Source: Methylocystis hirsuta (GTDB lineage: Bacteria; Pseudomonadota; Alphaproteobacteria; Rhizobiales; Beijerinckiaceae). From it: 64,000 nt of DNA. Positions 8,900-16,597 of the stretch are shown in pieces; position 1 is the stretch's first letter; every line of letters starts with the position of its first letter. The stretch spans positions 1,054,001 through 1,118,000 of the forward strand of contig NZ_QWDD01000001.1 of assembly GCF_003722355.1 (NCBI RefSeq), given 5' to 3'. The translations under genes and the position numbers were made by a program. The notes under the pieces were generated by a model, which was not told the origin of the DNA, searched no databases, and was given only the letters and a program-made list of their open reading frames with translations.

Positions 8900-9359
8900 G
8901 TGATCCTCTTGGTCTGGTTGGCTGTTCCGCGTTTCGCAATATGGGAAGCGCACCCCAGCCTCGCGGTGAATATGGCTCCGCCTTAATTGGGTGGCAAGCT
9001 TTCCACGAATGAACTCTTGTTAAGGTGGTTTCACGACGGAGAGCAGACTTACGATATTTTTTCTGATTTCGGTCAATTTTATTTCGCGCTGCAAAATCGA
9101 GTCCTCGGCGCGGGGTTCGTTTGAGCGCCGGCGTTCCCGACGGCGCCGCGCGCGAAGTGGGCCCGCCACGTTGCGCAGCGCGGAAACAGCGACTGATCGT
9201 CGCACCCTTGCTGATGCGACGAAATCCGCTAACATCAAGGCTCAGGCGTTGTTAGAGCGGCTCCCTGGAGCGTAAGCTTCACGGGGGCGGCTGTGCGGCG
9301 CGAAGGCAACATTTCTGAGAGTCGCGTGTTCTTGTCACACGAAGACCCAGGAGGTCATC
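8900..9359. other. Divergent intergenic region
   Basis: These 460 bases separate the leftward Bax-inhibitor gene from the rightward gene at 9360. The part around 9010-9100 is AT-rich and probably holds promoters. The rest is GC-rich with short inverted repeats such as GCGCCGGCG/GACGGCGCC near 9130. I see no convincing gene. A short minus-strand frame of 72 codons has Arg-rich composition and no family look. Confidence 0.5.
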
Positions 9360-10109
9360 ATGCGTGATGGTGGAAATCCGGAAGCGCATCCCGCGCCGGA
9401 CGTGGGGGAAGATCGCTTCACGCCGCGGGACGCTTGCCGTTTCGCGAGAGGCTTTCGCCTCGCGATTTTTATGGCTGCGGCCGCTGTCGTGGCGATGGTC
9501 GCCGGCGCGCCCGCTCCGGCCGAGGCGCATGGGCGCTTGGGGGCGGCCGAAGGCCGGTGCCGACTCTTCATTGGCCCGGATATCATGAATTTCACCGGCT
9601 ATCTGCCGGAAGCGTCCAAGAATGAATTCTGCGAGGACATTCCGGCCACCGGGCCGATTATCATGGTTTTCGACGCGGAGCAGGAAGAGCTGCGCGACAT
9701 GAAAGTCGAGCTGCGCATCGTCAAGGATGTCGGCGGGGAGGAGAAGGAAAACGAGGATCTCCAGGCCGTCACTGTCGCCTACCGGGAACCCAAGAGCTAC
9801 CCGACAGGCACCATCAATTTCGAACATACGTTCAATGAACCCGGGTATTTCGTCGGCATCGTCACCGTCACAGGCGATCACGGCGAGCGTTGGGTGTCGC
9901 GCTTCCCCTTCTCGGTGGGAAAGAGCTTCATGCGCGATCTGCCGATCTATCTTACGCTCGGCCTCGGCACGGTCGCCGCCTTCGCGATCTATCTCGTCCA
10001 TCGCCGTCGCGAGACGACGGCTGCGGCCAAGGCTCACAAACCCCCGCCGCCGCCTCCGCCGACTGCGCCAGACGAGGATCACGGACCCGAGGCGACTCCG
10101 GCTGAGTAA
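9360..10109 (+). CDS. Membrane-anchored periplasmic protein of unknown function
   Basis: This is a 249-residue protein I cannot assign to a family. It has a hydrophilic N-terminus, a hydrophobic export segment at about residues 33-55 ending in APAEAHGR, a periplasmic domain at about 56-195 and one membrane helix (YLTLGLGTVAAFAIYLVH, about 198-216). It ends in a Pro-rich cytoplasmic tail with seven consecutive prolines. The periplasmic part has two cysteines (GRCRLFIG and NEFCEDI), the motif IMNFTGYLP and a beta-sandwich-like end (NFEHTFNEPGYFVGIVTVTG), reminiscent of Ig-like or FixH/YtkA-type domains. The start ATG has the strong site AGGAGGT upstream. It is a single-gene unit with its own terminator. 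Confidence 0.72.
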   Translation: MRDGGNPEAHPAPDVGEDRFTPRDACRFARGFRLAIFMAAAAVVAMVAGAPAPAEAHGRLGAAEGRCRLFIGPDIMNFTGYLPEASKNEFCEDIPATGPIIMVFDAEQEELRDMKVELRIVKDVGGEEKENEDLQAVTVAYREPKSYPTGTINFEHTFNEPGYFVGIVTVTGDHGERWVSRFPFSVGKSFMRDLPIYLTLGLGTVAAFAIYLVHRRRETTAAAKAHKPPPPPPPTAPDEDHGPEATPAE

Positions 10110-10139
10110 CGGCCCTGGCCTGGGGCGTATTTGGAATTT

Positions 10140-10171
10140 GCGCCGGAGTGAATAGCGCCGGCGCTTTTTTT
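10140..10171 (+). terminator. Rho-independent terminator
   Basis: Stem GCGCCGG (10140-10146) pairs with CCGGCGC (10158-10164) and is followed by seven T residues. It lies 30 bases after the stop of the rightward gene at 9360. It also sits just beyond the stop of the convergent transglycosylase. Confidence 0.75.
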
Positions 10172-10182
10172 GGTTTAGCGCG

Positions 10183-10986
10183 TCATTGCTCCGCCGATGC
10201 GCCGCCGCCGTCGATCTGGCGGCCGATCTGCGCAATGGCGCGCTGATAGACCGTGGCCGCATTCCATGCCTGGATCGCGCCGAAATTGCTTTCGCCCGGC
10301 TGATACCCGCCGCCCGCGCGCCAGCCATGGGCGTGAAGGAAGTTTGCCGTGGCGTTGAGCGCGGCGGCTGAGTTTTCGAGATTGCCGCCGCCGCCGTAAT
10401 TCAGGATGTTTTTCGGCAGGAACTGAGTTTGGCCGATTTCGCCATGCATCGAGCCGCGGGCGCTTGGCGCCAGCGCGCCGCGATCGACCAGCGTTAGCGC
10501 GGCATAGAGCTGGTCGCTGAAATAGTCGGAGCGGCGGCAGTCGTAGGCGAGCGTCGCGATGGCCGACAGCGCATGCTGATTGCCGTGCACAGCCCCAAAC
10601 CCGGTTTCCATTCCCCAAATGGCGAGAAGAGGCCCTGGCGGCACGCCATAGCGCTGCTCGATTTGGGCGAAAAGTCCGCCGTAGGACCGCTTGAGCGCCC
10701 GGCCGCGCGCGACGATGGCGGAACCGCCACGCTTCGCCAGGAATTGGTCCAGCGAAAGGTGGAAGCTTTTCTGGCCGCGATCGGCCGAGATCGTCGCCGC
10801 GTTGTAATGGGTGCCCATCAGCGCGCTGATGCCCGCCTGACCGATGCCTTGGCCCCGCGCCTCCTGGGCGAATTCCTGCTTCCAATTGTCGAAGCCCGCC
10901 GCCGAGCGTCCGCATTGGGCCGCCAGTGCGGGATATGAGATTCCAACAAAGGCGAGCGCAATCGAAGATTTGAGGATAGTCCGCAT
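10183..10986 (-). CDS. Lytic murein transglycosylase (MltB/SLT_2 family)
   Basis: This is a 267-residue exported lytic transglycosylase that cleaves peptidoglycan glycan strands to 1,6-anhydro products. A signal peptide covers about residues 1-22 (IALAFVGISYPALA). The catalytic glutamate is in LLAIWGMETGFGAVHGN, matching the IxxxETxxG pattern of family 3. Other family landmarks are YDCRRSDYFSDQL and GEIGQTQFLPKNILNYGGG. The family's usual C-terminal peptidoglycan-binding domain is absent: this is the short SLT_2-only form. It is transcribed convergently with the gene at 9360. Confidence 0.92.
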   Translation of the reverse strand: MRTILKSSIALAFVGISYPALAAQCGRSAAGFDNWKQEFAQEARGQGIGQAGISALMGTHYNAATISADRGQKSFHLSLDQFLAKRGGSAIVARGRALKRSYGGLFAQIEQRYGVPPGPLLAIWGMETGFGAVHGNQHALSAIATLAYDCRRSDYFSDQLYAALTLVDRGALAPSARGSMHGEIGQTQFLPKNILNYGGGGNLENSAAALNATANFLHAHGWRAGGGYQPGESNFGAIQAWNAATVYQRAIAQIGRQIDGGGASAEQ

Positions 10987-11324
10987 AGTCTGTTTCCTTT
11001 TGTCTAAATTTCTGGACTCGCTTCCGTCGTGGCCGTCAGGCGCGGCCGCTCGGCCGCCGCGGCGTTCCAGCTCTCTCTTCTCTTCCCGCTTCAGCGGGAG
11101 CTTACCCCGAATGGCCGTTTCTACGCCACAGTCACATGGCCTGTCGTAAGCTCGGCATTGAGCGTCCGATAGCGGCTGTTGTTATTTGGAGCGACGCTTG
11201 CGTTACCAGGTCGTTCGAAACACTTTGCGCGCGCCTCCAACTTGACCAAGTCGGAGTCTAGTCTAGCCCAGGATCATTGACGCACGCCCTCAGTCAGCTA
11301 GCATCGAACATTCGTGTAGACCTC
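10987..11324. other. Divergent intergenic region
   Basis: These 338 bases lie between the leftward transglycosylase and the rightward membrane protein. They contain a small hairpin (TCCCGC/GCGGGA around 11084-11099) and little else. No gene is visible. Promoters for both flanking genes are expected here. Confidence 0.45.
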
Positions 11325-12680
11325 ATGCGTTCCCGGATGATCGTCGCTGCAGCCTTGAGCGTAGGAGCGGAGCCGGTGAGTGGGGATGAGATTTTGCAAG
11401 AAATTCTCGAAAGCGATTGGACGCTCGGCGCCTTTAAGCGCCGCGAAGACGCGCGGCGAAGCAGCGAGAGCGGCTCTTCCCGAGGCGATGTGGACATCGC
11501 CGAGACGCGCCGCGCTCACGACGGATCCGGCAAGAACTGGATCGCTGAAGCCTTCAGGCGCCGGCAAGAGGAGGAGCGTGCAAGAGCGGCGAGCCATCAA
11601 TCCCGTAGTGCGCATACCGCAAGCAAGGAAGTTCCCGTCGACAACTGGCTCATCGAAGGCTTCAAGCGTCACCAGCAAGAAGAACGGCGACAAGAAACGA
11701 TCGCTCGACCGGATCAAGCAGAAGCGGCGGACGTTGGCGACGACCGTTCCATTTCAGATCTGTCGGACGGCGGCGTCGGGGTGGAGCGCATCAGCCCGTC
11801 CGAGGATCGCGGGTCTGCGAACCAACACCCGGTGGGCGTCAATGATGAAGTTTCAGCACAGGGCCTCGGATATCTCGTAATCCGCGACGGCGGAACGGTT
11901 CTCGACAAGCGGCCGAGTCGCGCCGGCCGGATCATCATGATCGCCGGCCTCGTCGTTGTTGGCGGTTTGGTTTCCGTCATTGGCGTCAAAACAGCGCTGT
12001 GGGGCCCTGTCGGCTCGACCAATGACGCCAATGCGCCCGGCGCGCCGCAGAAAAAAACGGAAAAGACTAATCGCAGCCAAGGCGCATTGCCCAAGGCGGA
12101 GACGTTGGGCGCCCCGGCGACAAAGCCCATGGAGAATGGGAGCGCGCCGACAAACGCCGCGCCGACACATCCGAGCGGCGCCGCGCCGGCAGGGCCGAGC
12201 GACGCCGCAACCGTTGCTGCGCCTCCGGCAGAAACGCCCGAAGGCGCGAAACAGAATCCTGTTGCGCCGGGCGCCGAGCAGGGAAGTAAAGCGCCCTCTC
12301 CATCCCAAGAGCGTGAGCAGGGAGACAAGGCTCTCCATGGCAATCAGGCTGCGCCAGCGGCGACTCTGCCGGCTCCCGTTCCGCGCGCCGCCACGGAAGC
12401 CGCCTCGCCTGCAAAGCCGGACAAGAATTCAAATGCGGAGCCCGCGGCCGTGGGGCCGGAAAGATCGCGTGAGCAGATCAAGCCCGAACAAGAGCAAAAC
12501 GCCTCTGAGTCAAAGCGCGGAGCAGTCAATGCCGGCGCGGACGCCAAGCCGAAGCCGCAAGCCAAGGACAGGAACGCCAGCCGTCACGCCTCTCGGAAAG
12601 CCGACGGCCTCTCCACCTTTCTGAAGCGAACCGCGAATTCGGTTCGCAAGTTTTTCGGAGGTCTCGGGGAGAGGCAGTAA
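11325..12680 (+). CDS. Single-pass membrane protein with three W-x3-(A/G)-F-(K/R)-R repeats; unknown function
   Basis: I do not recognise a family. About 451 residues from ATG 11325; an in-frame TTG at 11277 is the alternative start, and neither has a strong ribosome site. The cytoplasmic N-terminal region has three copies of a short motif: DWTLGAFKRREDARR (about residue 31), NWIAEAFRRRQEEER (71) and NWLIEGFKRHQQEER (107). Acidic and polar linkers separate them. A membrane helix follows at about residues 202-225 (IIMIAGLVVVGGLVSVIGV). Then comes a roughly 200-residue Ala/Pro/Lys/Glu-rich, apparently disordered periplasmic stretch. A short basic amphipathic C-terminus ends it (FLKRTANSVRKFFGGLG). 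The layout suggests a scaffold or envelope-spanning tether. Confidence 0.7.
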   Translation: MRSRMIVAAALSVGAEPVSGDEILQEILESDWTLGAFKRREDARRSSESGSSRGDVDIAETRRAHDGSGKNWIAEAFRRRQEEERARAASHQSRSAHTASKEVPVDNWLIEGFKRHQQEERRQETIARPDQAEAADVGDDRSISDLSDGGVGVERISPSEDRGSANQHPVGVNDEVSAQGLGYLVIRDGGTVLDKRPSRAGRIIMIAGLVVVGGLVSVIGVKTALWGPVGSTNDANAPGAPQKKTEKTNRSQGALPKAETLGAPATKPMENGSAPTNAAPTHPSGAAPAGPSDAATVAAPPAETPEGAKQNPVAPGAEQGSKAPSPSQEREQGDKALHGNQAAPAATLPAPVPRAATEAASPAKPDKNSNAEPAAVGPERSREQIKPEQEQNASESKRGAVNAGADAKPKPQAKDRNASRHASRKADGLSTFLKRTANSVRKFFGGLGERQ

Positions 12681-13002
12681 CGATCGCCGTTGAACGGCGC
12701 AGTCGCCCGCAATTGATGTCGCTCCCGGCGCCGCGACAGCGTTAGCGCAATCTGTCGGCATCCAGTCGCCGCCATGCATCGCCGCGTCAAACGCGCGAAC
12801 GCCCGAACGCTTGAGCGCGCACGAACTGCCCGACGATCGCCAATGAATAATCCACGAGAGAGAAGAAGCCGCGCGCCGCTCTGAAAGAGGCGGCGCGAAG
12901 AGGGCTGCCGTTCGTGCTTGGCTGGACCAGCCGTGCGATGAGGCCCATTTGAACAGCACGTGGCCGACAGCGCGGTTTCGGCTTTCAAACGCGAGCATTC
13001 CC
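12681..13002. other. Intergenic region upstream of tryptophanase
   Basis: These 322 bases precede the tryptophanase start. A long, nearly perfect GC-rich hairpin (GCGCCGCTCT / AGAGGCGGCGC, about 12873-12896) lies 106 bases before the start codon. It has no T-run, so it is not an obvious terminator. No typical tna leader peptide with a lone Trp codon could be recognised. No gene is visible. Confidence 0.4.
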
Positions 13003-14382
13003 GTGAGAACGATCATCGAGCCGTTTCGCATCAAGATGACGGAGGCGCTGCCCATCACCACGCGCAGCGAGCGCGAAGTCCTTCTTGCCAGGGCGTTCAA
13101 CAATGTCTTCCTTCTGGACGCCGACCACGTCACCATCGACTTGCTGACCGATAGCGGCACGGGCGCTATGTCCGACCGCCAATGGGCGGCTCTCATGCTC
13201 GGCGACGAAAGCTACGCCGGCAGTCGCTCCTGGCGACGATTCGAGCAAACCGTGCGCGAGATTACCGGCTTCAAACACATTTTCCCCACGCATCAGGGGC
13301 GCGCAGCCGAGCGCATTCTGGCGGCGACGCGTTTGAAAAAGGGGAACGTCGTTCCCAACAACGGTCACTTCGATACGACGCGCGCGAACATCGAATATGT
13401 CGGCGCCATTGCGACGGACTTGCCGTCGACCGAGGCGCGCGATCTGCATTCTGAAAAACGGTTCAAGGGAAATATGGACCTCGACGGACTTGCGCGCGCG
13501 ATCGGGGTCGAAGGCGCCGCGAACATTCCTTTTTGCATGATTACCGTGACGAACAACACAGGTGGAGGCCAGCCGGTCTCCATGGAGAATATCCGGCGCG
13601 TCAAGGAACTGCTGAAGATCTATAATATCCCGCTGATGATCGACGCATGCCGCTTTGCGGAAAACGCATTCTTCATCAAAGAATGCGAGCAAGGCTTCGC
13701 CGATCGGAGCCTGCTCGAAATTGCGCGGGAAATGTTTTCCCTCGCCGATGGGGCGACGATGAGCGCAAAGAAGGACGGGCTCGCAAATATCGGAGGATTT
13801 CTGGCCTGCAATAATGATTCCTGGGCCGATGACTTTCGCAACCTGCTCATCCTGACGGAAGGATTTCCGACATACGGCGGTCTCGCCGGCCGCGATCTGG
13901 AGGCGATCTCCGTCGGCCTGATGGAAGCGCTGGAAATCGACTATCAGCGCTATCGGCATGCGACCGTCGAATATTTGGCGTCGGCGTTGATCGCACGCGG
14001 CATACCGATCGTGCGCCCGGCCGGCGGTCACGCCATCTTCATCGACGCAGCCGCGTTTTGCCCGCATTTGAGGGCCAGCGACTATCCCGGCATCGGGCTC
14101 GTCAATGCGCTTTATCTCGAAGGCGGCGTTCGCGCGGTCGAGCTCGGCAGCGTGATGTTTGGAAAGCCTGCGCCAGAGGGGGGAGAGGAAATCGCGACGC
14201 CGCATGAATTGGTGCGGTTGGCGTTTCCTCGCCGGGTCTACACGCAGAGCCATTTCGACTATCTGATCGAAGTGCTGGATGTCGTTTGGCGCGAGCGCGC
14301 GTCAATCGAAGCCTATCGGATCACTGAACAGGCGCCATTTCTGCGGCACTTCACCGCCCATTACGAACGGGCCGATGTCTGA
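13003..14382 (+). CDS. tnaA: Tryptophanase (tryptophan indole-lyase)
   Basis: This is a PLP-dependent beta-eliminating lyase of about 459 residues. It cleaves tryptophan to indole, pyruvate and ammonia. The PLP lysine is in MSAKKDG (Lys257). Family text includes LLTDSGTGAMSDRQW, FPTHQGRAAERIL, GGGQPVSMENI and EGFPTYGGLAGRD. Overall it looks as close to tyrosine phenol-lyase as to TnaA, so specificity residues matter. As I recall the literature, TPL has Arg in M-E-R-G and Phe in LRFFTA, whereas TnaA has Ile and His. Here the sites read AVELGS and LRHFTA, the tryptophanase-like pattern. The start is GTG at 13003, giving MRTIIEPFRIKM, since EPFRIK aligns with family N-termini; a TTG at 12949 is possible. 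No tryptophan permease is adjacent. Confidence 0.82.
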   Translation: MRTIIEPFRIKMTEALPITTRSEREVLLARAFNNVFLLDADHVTIDLLTDSGTGAMSDRQWAALMLGDESYAGSRSWRRFEQTVREITGFKHIFPTHQGRAAERILAATRLKKGNVVPNNGHFDTTRANIEYVGAIATDLPSTEARDLHSEKRFKGNMDLDGLARAIGVEGAANIPFCMITVTNNTGGGQPVSMENIRRVKELLKIYNIPLMIDACRFAENAFFIKECEQGFADRSLLEIAREMFSLADGATMSAKKDGLANIGGFLACNNDSWADDFRNLLILTEGFPTYGGLAGRDLEAISVGLMEALEIDYQRYRHATVEYLASALIARGIPIVRPAGGHAIFIDAAAFCPHLRASDYPGIGLVNALYLEGGVRAVELGSVMFGKPAPEGGEEIATPHELVRLAFPRRVYTQSHFDYLIEVLDVVWRERASIEAYRITEQAPFLRHFTAHYERADV

Positions 14383-14392
14383 GCATCGTCTT

Positions 14393-14662
14393 CTATGCGG
14401 TTGACATCGGGCCGCCTTGAGCGGTCTGAAACTGGACGAGTTCGCTCGCCGAATATTCGCCGCTCGCCTCGCAGTTCGGGCACGTGGCGCTAAAAGTCGC
14501 CCGTCCGGATAATTCAAGAGCGCCTGTGCCGGTCGGTTCGTTCAGAATGGCGAAGTGTTGGCGGCACTGTTTGCAGGCGAATCCGATGTACCAATTTCCC
14601 GGGATAAGCGCCGGCAATGTCGAAACTTCGTAAGCGCCGGTGAATTGAATGCCTTGGGGCAT
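14393..14662 (-). CDS. Small zinc-ribbon-like protein
   Basis: This is an 89-residue hypothetical protein, MPQGIQFTGAYEVSTLPAL onward. It has two Cys pairs, CKQC and CPNC, spaced about 32 residues apart, which probably bind zinc as a ribbon. The start at 14662 has AGGAGAGGCTCC immediately upstream, a good ribosome site. It is convergent with tryptophanase (10 bases between the stops) and lies just downstream of the methyltransferase on the same strand, so it may share that transcript. No function can be named. Confidence 0.65.
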   Translation of the reverse strand: MPQGIQFTGAYEVSTLPALIPGNWYIGFACKQCRQHFAILNEPTGTGALELSGRATFSATCPNCEASGEYSASELVQFQTAQGGPMSTA

Positions 14663-14709
14663 GGAGCCTCTCCTAACCTCTATGACGGATGTCGCGCCGG
14701 GCGCGGGCA

Positions 14710-15540
14710 TTATGAAGCTACCGCATTTTGGACCGTGCAAAGCGAATAATAGCCGTAGAGCGGCGACGCCAACGGCTGATCCGGCCAGTAGGTCCGATGA
14801 AGGTCGGCGACCGTGCAACGATCGAGCACGCTCGCACCGCACCGCGCGGCTTGTTCCGCAAGATTCTCGATCCCGTACGTCCAAGGCGCGCCCATTGCGG
14901 CGAATCTTTCGACGACGCTGGTGATTTCAGGATCGCCGGTTGCGTTCTTGATCACATCCTCGGCGAAATAGTCGAAGGACGCCGAGCAGCTCTCGATATG
15001 ACGCATGAGGTCCGTCAAGATCTGGCAGACCGCCGCTTCATCCAAATACATCGTGTTCCCTTCCCATATGACATGCGTGGGAAGTTTGAAGTCAAATCCG
15101 TTTCGACGAAGGAGATCGATCATTCCATCCGTCACATAATCCGCGCCGATATATTTCGTATTGGGATCAACATCGCCTGCTTCGAGCTTCGCCTTCTTGA
15201 ACGCCTGGGTTTCAGGAGCGTCGATTTCAAAATAGGCGACGCCTTCGGCCGCGATCCGCTGCGGCCTTGTGTCGAGTCCGGCGCCAAGTATGAGGATCTG
15301 TCGGCGGCCTTGATCAATCTGATGACGAAGCCGGTCGTCGAAGTAGCGCGTCCTCAGTCGCACATTGTTCCTGATCGGCGGGAACGATTGGGAAATGCGG
15401 TCCGCCGCCTCTTTCGATTCCCGATTGAGGAACAGGTGGACGAAGGGATCGCGGTAGAGCGGACGAGCTTCCTTGTTTTCGTCATTGCGGAATTCCGCCA
15501 CGACAAAAGCGGTTCCAACCACCTTTTGTATTTCGACCAT
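14710..15540 (-). CDS. Class I SAM-dependent methyltransferase, leucine carboxyl methyltransferase-like
   Basis: This is a 276-residue protein of the LCM/PPM1-like (TIGR00027-type) methyltransferase family, usually of unknown substrate and often linked to small-molecule O-methylation. Family marks are the RTRYFDD segment, the SAM-binding loop ILGAGLDTR, YFEIDAPETQAFKK (acidic residue for the SAM ribose) and HVIWEGNTMYLDEA. The C-terminus LYGYYSLCTVQNAVAS is unremarkable. The gene ends 48 bases before the zinc-ribbon gene. Confidence 0.87.
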   Translation of the reverse strand: MVEIQKVVGTAFVVAEFRNDENKEARPLYRDPFVHLFLNRESKEAADRISQSFPPIRNNVRLRTRYFDDRLRHQIDQGRRQILILGAGLDTRPQRIAAEGVAYFEIDAPETQAFKKAKLEAGDVDPNTKYIGADYVTDGMIDLLRRNGFDFKLPTHVIWEGNTMYLDEAAVCQILTDLMRHIESCSASFDYFAEDVIKNATGDPEITSVVERFAAMGAPWTYGIENLAEQAARCGASVLDRCTVADLHRTYWPDQPLASPLYGYYSLCTVQNAVAS

Positions 15541-15664
15541 TTGGCTGTCTCGATTGGACCCGGGTTCGGCGCAGCGACGCGCCTCGCCGCTCGTTGAAGC
15601 TTAATGCAATTTTCTTGGAATTCTTAGCTGCGTCTGCACAGCGCTATCAAAGGGGGCGGACCCG

Positions 15665-16435
15665 TCACTTTTGCGGATAGCGCTCCAGCAGTTGCGCAAG
15701 CGGCTCGGAACTCACCGCATTGGGCGGCGAATAGGGCTCGTCCACGGATGCGACGAGCGATATCGGGACGATCGCCGCCAAAGCGAAAATTGTCTGTGCG
15801 AGAAGCTGAGGTCTCGGGCGGTCGAGATGCACGATGGCAAGGGCGATTTGCGTGATGAAGGCGATGATGATCACCGCCGCCCATTTGCGATCGTCGGGAA
15901 AGGCCCCCGCAATCGCGAGTCGTTGTTCCCGCGCCGATCGCAAACGCATCACCGTATCGACGAGCGCGCGCTGGAAGGCCGGCTCGATTCTCGCGCTGGC
16001 GACCGCGCGCGTGAGTCTGTTCAGCGCGGCCTCGGTTTCCGGCGATTCTTTGCCGTCTTCCATGGTTTTCCATTCGAGGCCGACGGCGGTTTCCACATAG
16101 TCACGCACGGCGCGCGGAATATCGTCCGGGTCGAGTCCATGATTGCCCGAAAGCGCCGCGAGCGTCGCCAATTGCTCGCGCTCCATGGCGATGGCGCGAT
16201 AGGCGCTGCGATTTGCGTCCCAGACGTCCTGCGAGAGGAACGTCATCAGCAGGCCAAACAGGGTCGCCGGAACGGCGACGAAGGGCGGCACGACGCCTTT
16301 CCAGTTCTGCACATAGGCGGCAAAGCGCGAGGCGAAGCTGAGCCAGCACAGGAAAAGCGCGACCGCGGCCATGGCGCCTGTGAGCATGAGCGCCATGACG
16401 AGCGTCGTCTGCGACATCCAGAATTTTAAGAGCAC
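15665..16435 (-). CDS. DUF4239 (bestrophin-like domain) membrane protein
   Basis: This is an integral membrane protein of about 256 residues that resembles the DUF4239 bestrophin-like family. Two N-terminal helices (TLVMALMLTGAMAAVALFLC, then PPFVAVPATLFGLLMTFLS) come first. A polar middle follows with DVWDANRSAYRAIAMEREQL. Two C-terminal helices end it (WAAVIIIAFITQIALAIVHL and ALAAIVPISLVASV). A channel role is inferred only from the family name. I chose the GTG start at 16435 because GAGGGG lies six bases upstream; a longer frame to 16516 exists without such a site. It is divergent from the HWE kinase. Confidence 0.75.
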   Translation of the reverse strand: MLLKFWMSQTTLVMALMLTGAMAAVALFLCWLSFASRFAAYVQNWKGVVPPFVAVPATLFGLLMTFLSQDVWDANRSAYRAIAMEREQLATLAALSGNHGLDPDDIPRAVRDYVETAVGLEWKTMEDGKESPETEAALNRLTRAVASARIEPAFQRALVDTVMRLRSAREQRLAIAGAFPDDRKWAAVIIIAFITQIALAIVHLDRPRPQLLAQTIFALAAIVPISLVASVDEPYSPPNAVSSEPLAQLLERYPQK

Positions 16436-16597
16436 GTTTCCCCTCGAATCGACAGTTAACGGCGATTGAAGGACATCATAATCGAGATTCGCCAGGCGAT
16501 CGCACCCCGCGCGCATGCCTTTCGCATTACGGGGTTCCTCTCGCGTCCAAACGCGTTACCTTTCATGAGGGCGATTGTCGCCTCGAGCTAGGTCGGC

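Noticed and set aside
9020..9238. 72-codon minus-strand frame upstream of the 9360 gene
   Set aside because: Arg-rich in the GC-rich half, no ribosome site, no family; probably chance.
13003..14382. Annotation as tyrosine phenol-lyase
   Set aside because: The Arg and Phe residues associated with phenol-lyase specificity are Leu and His here.
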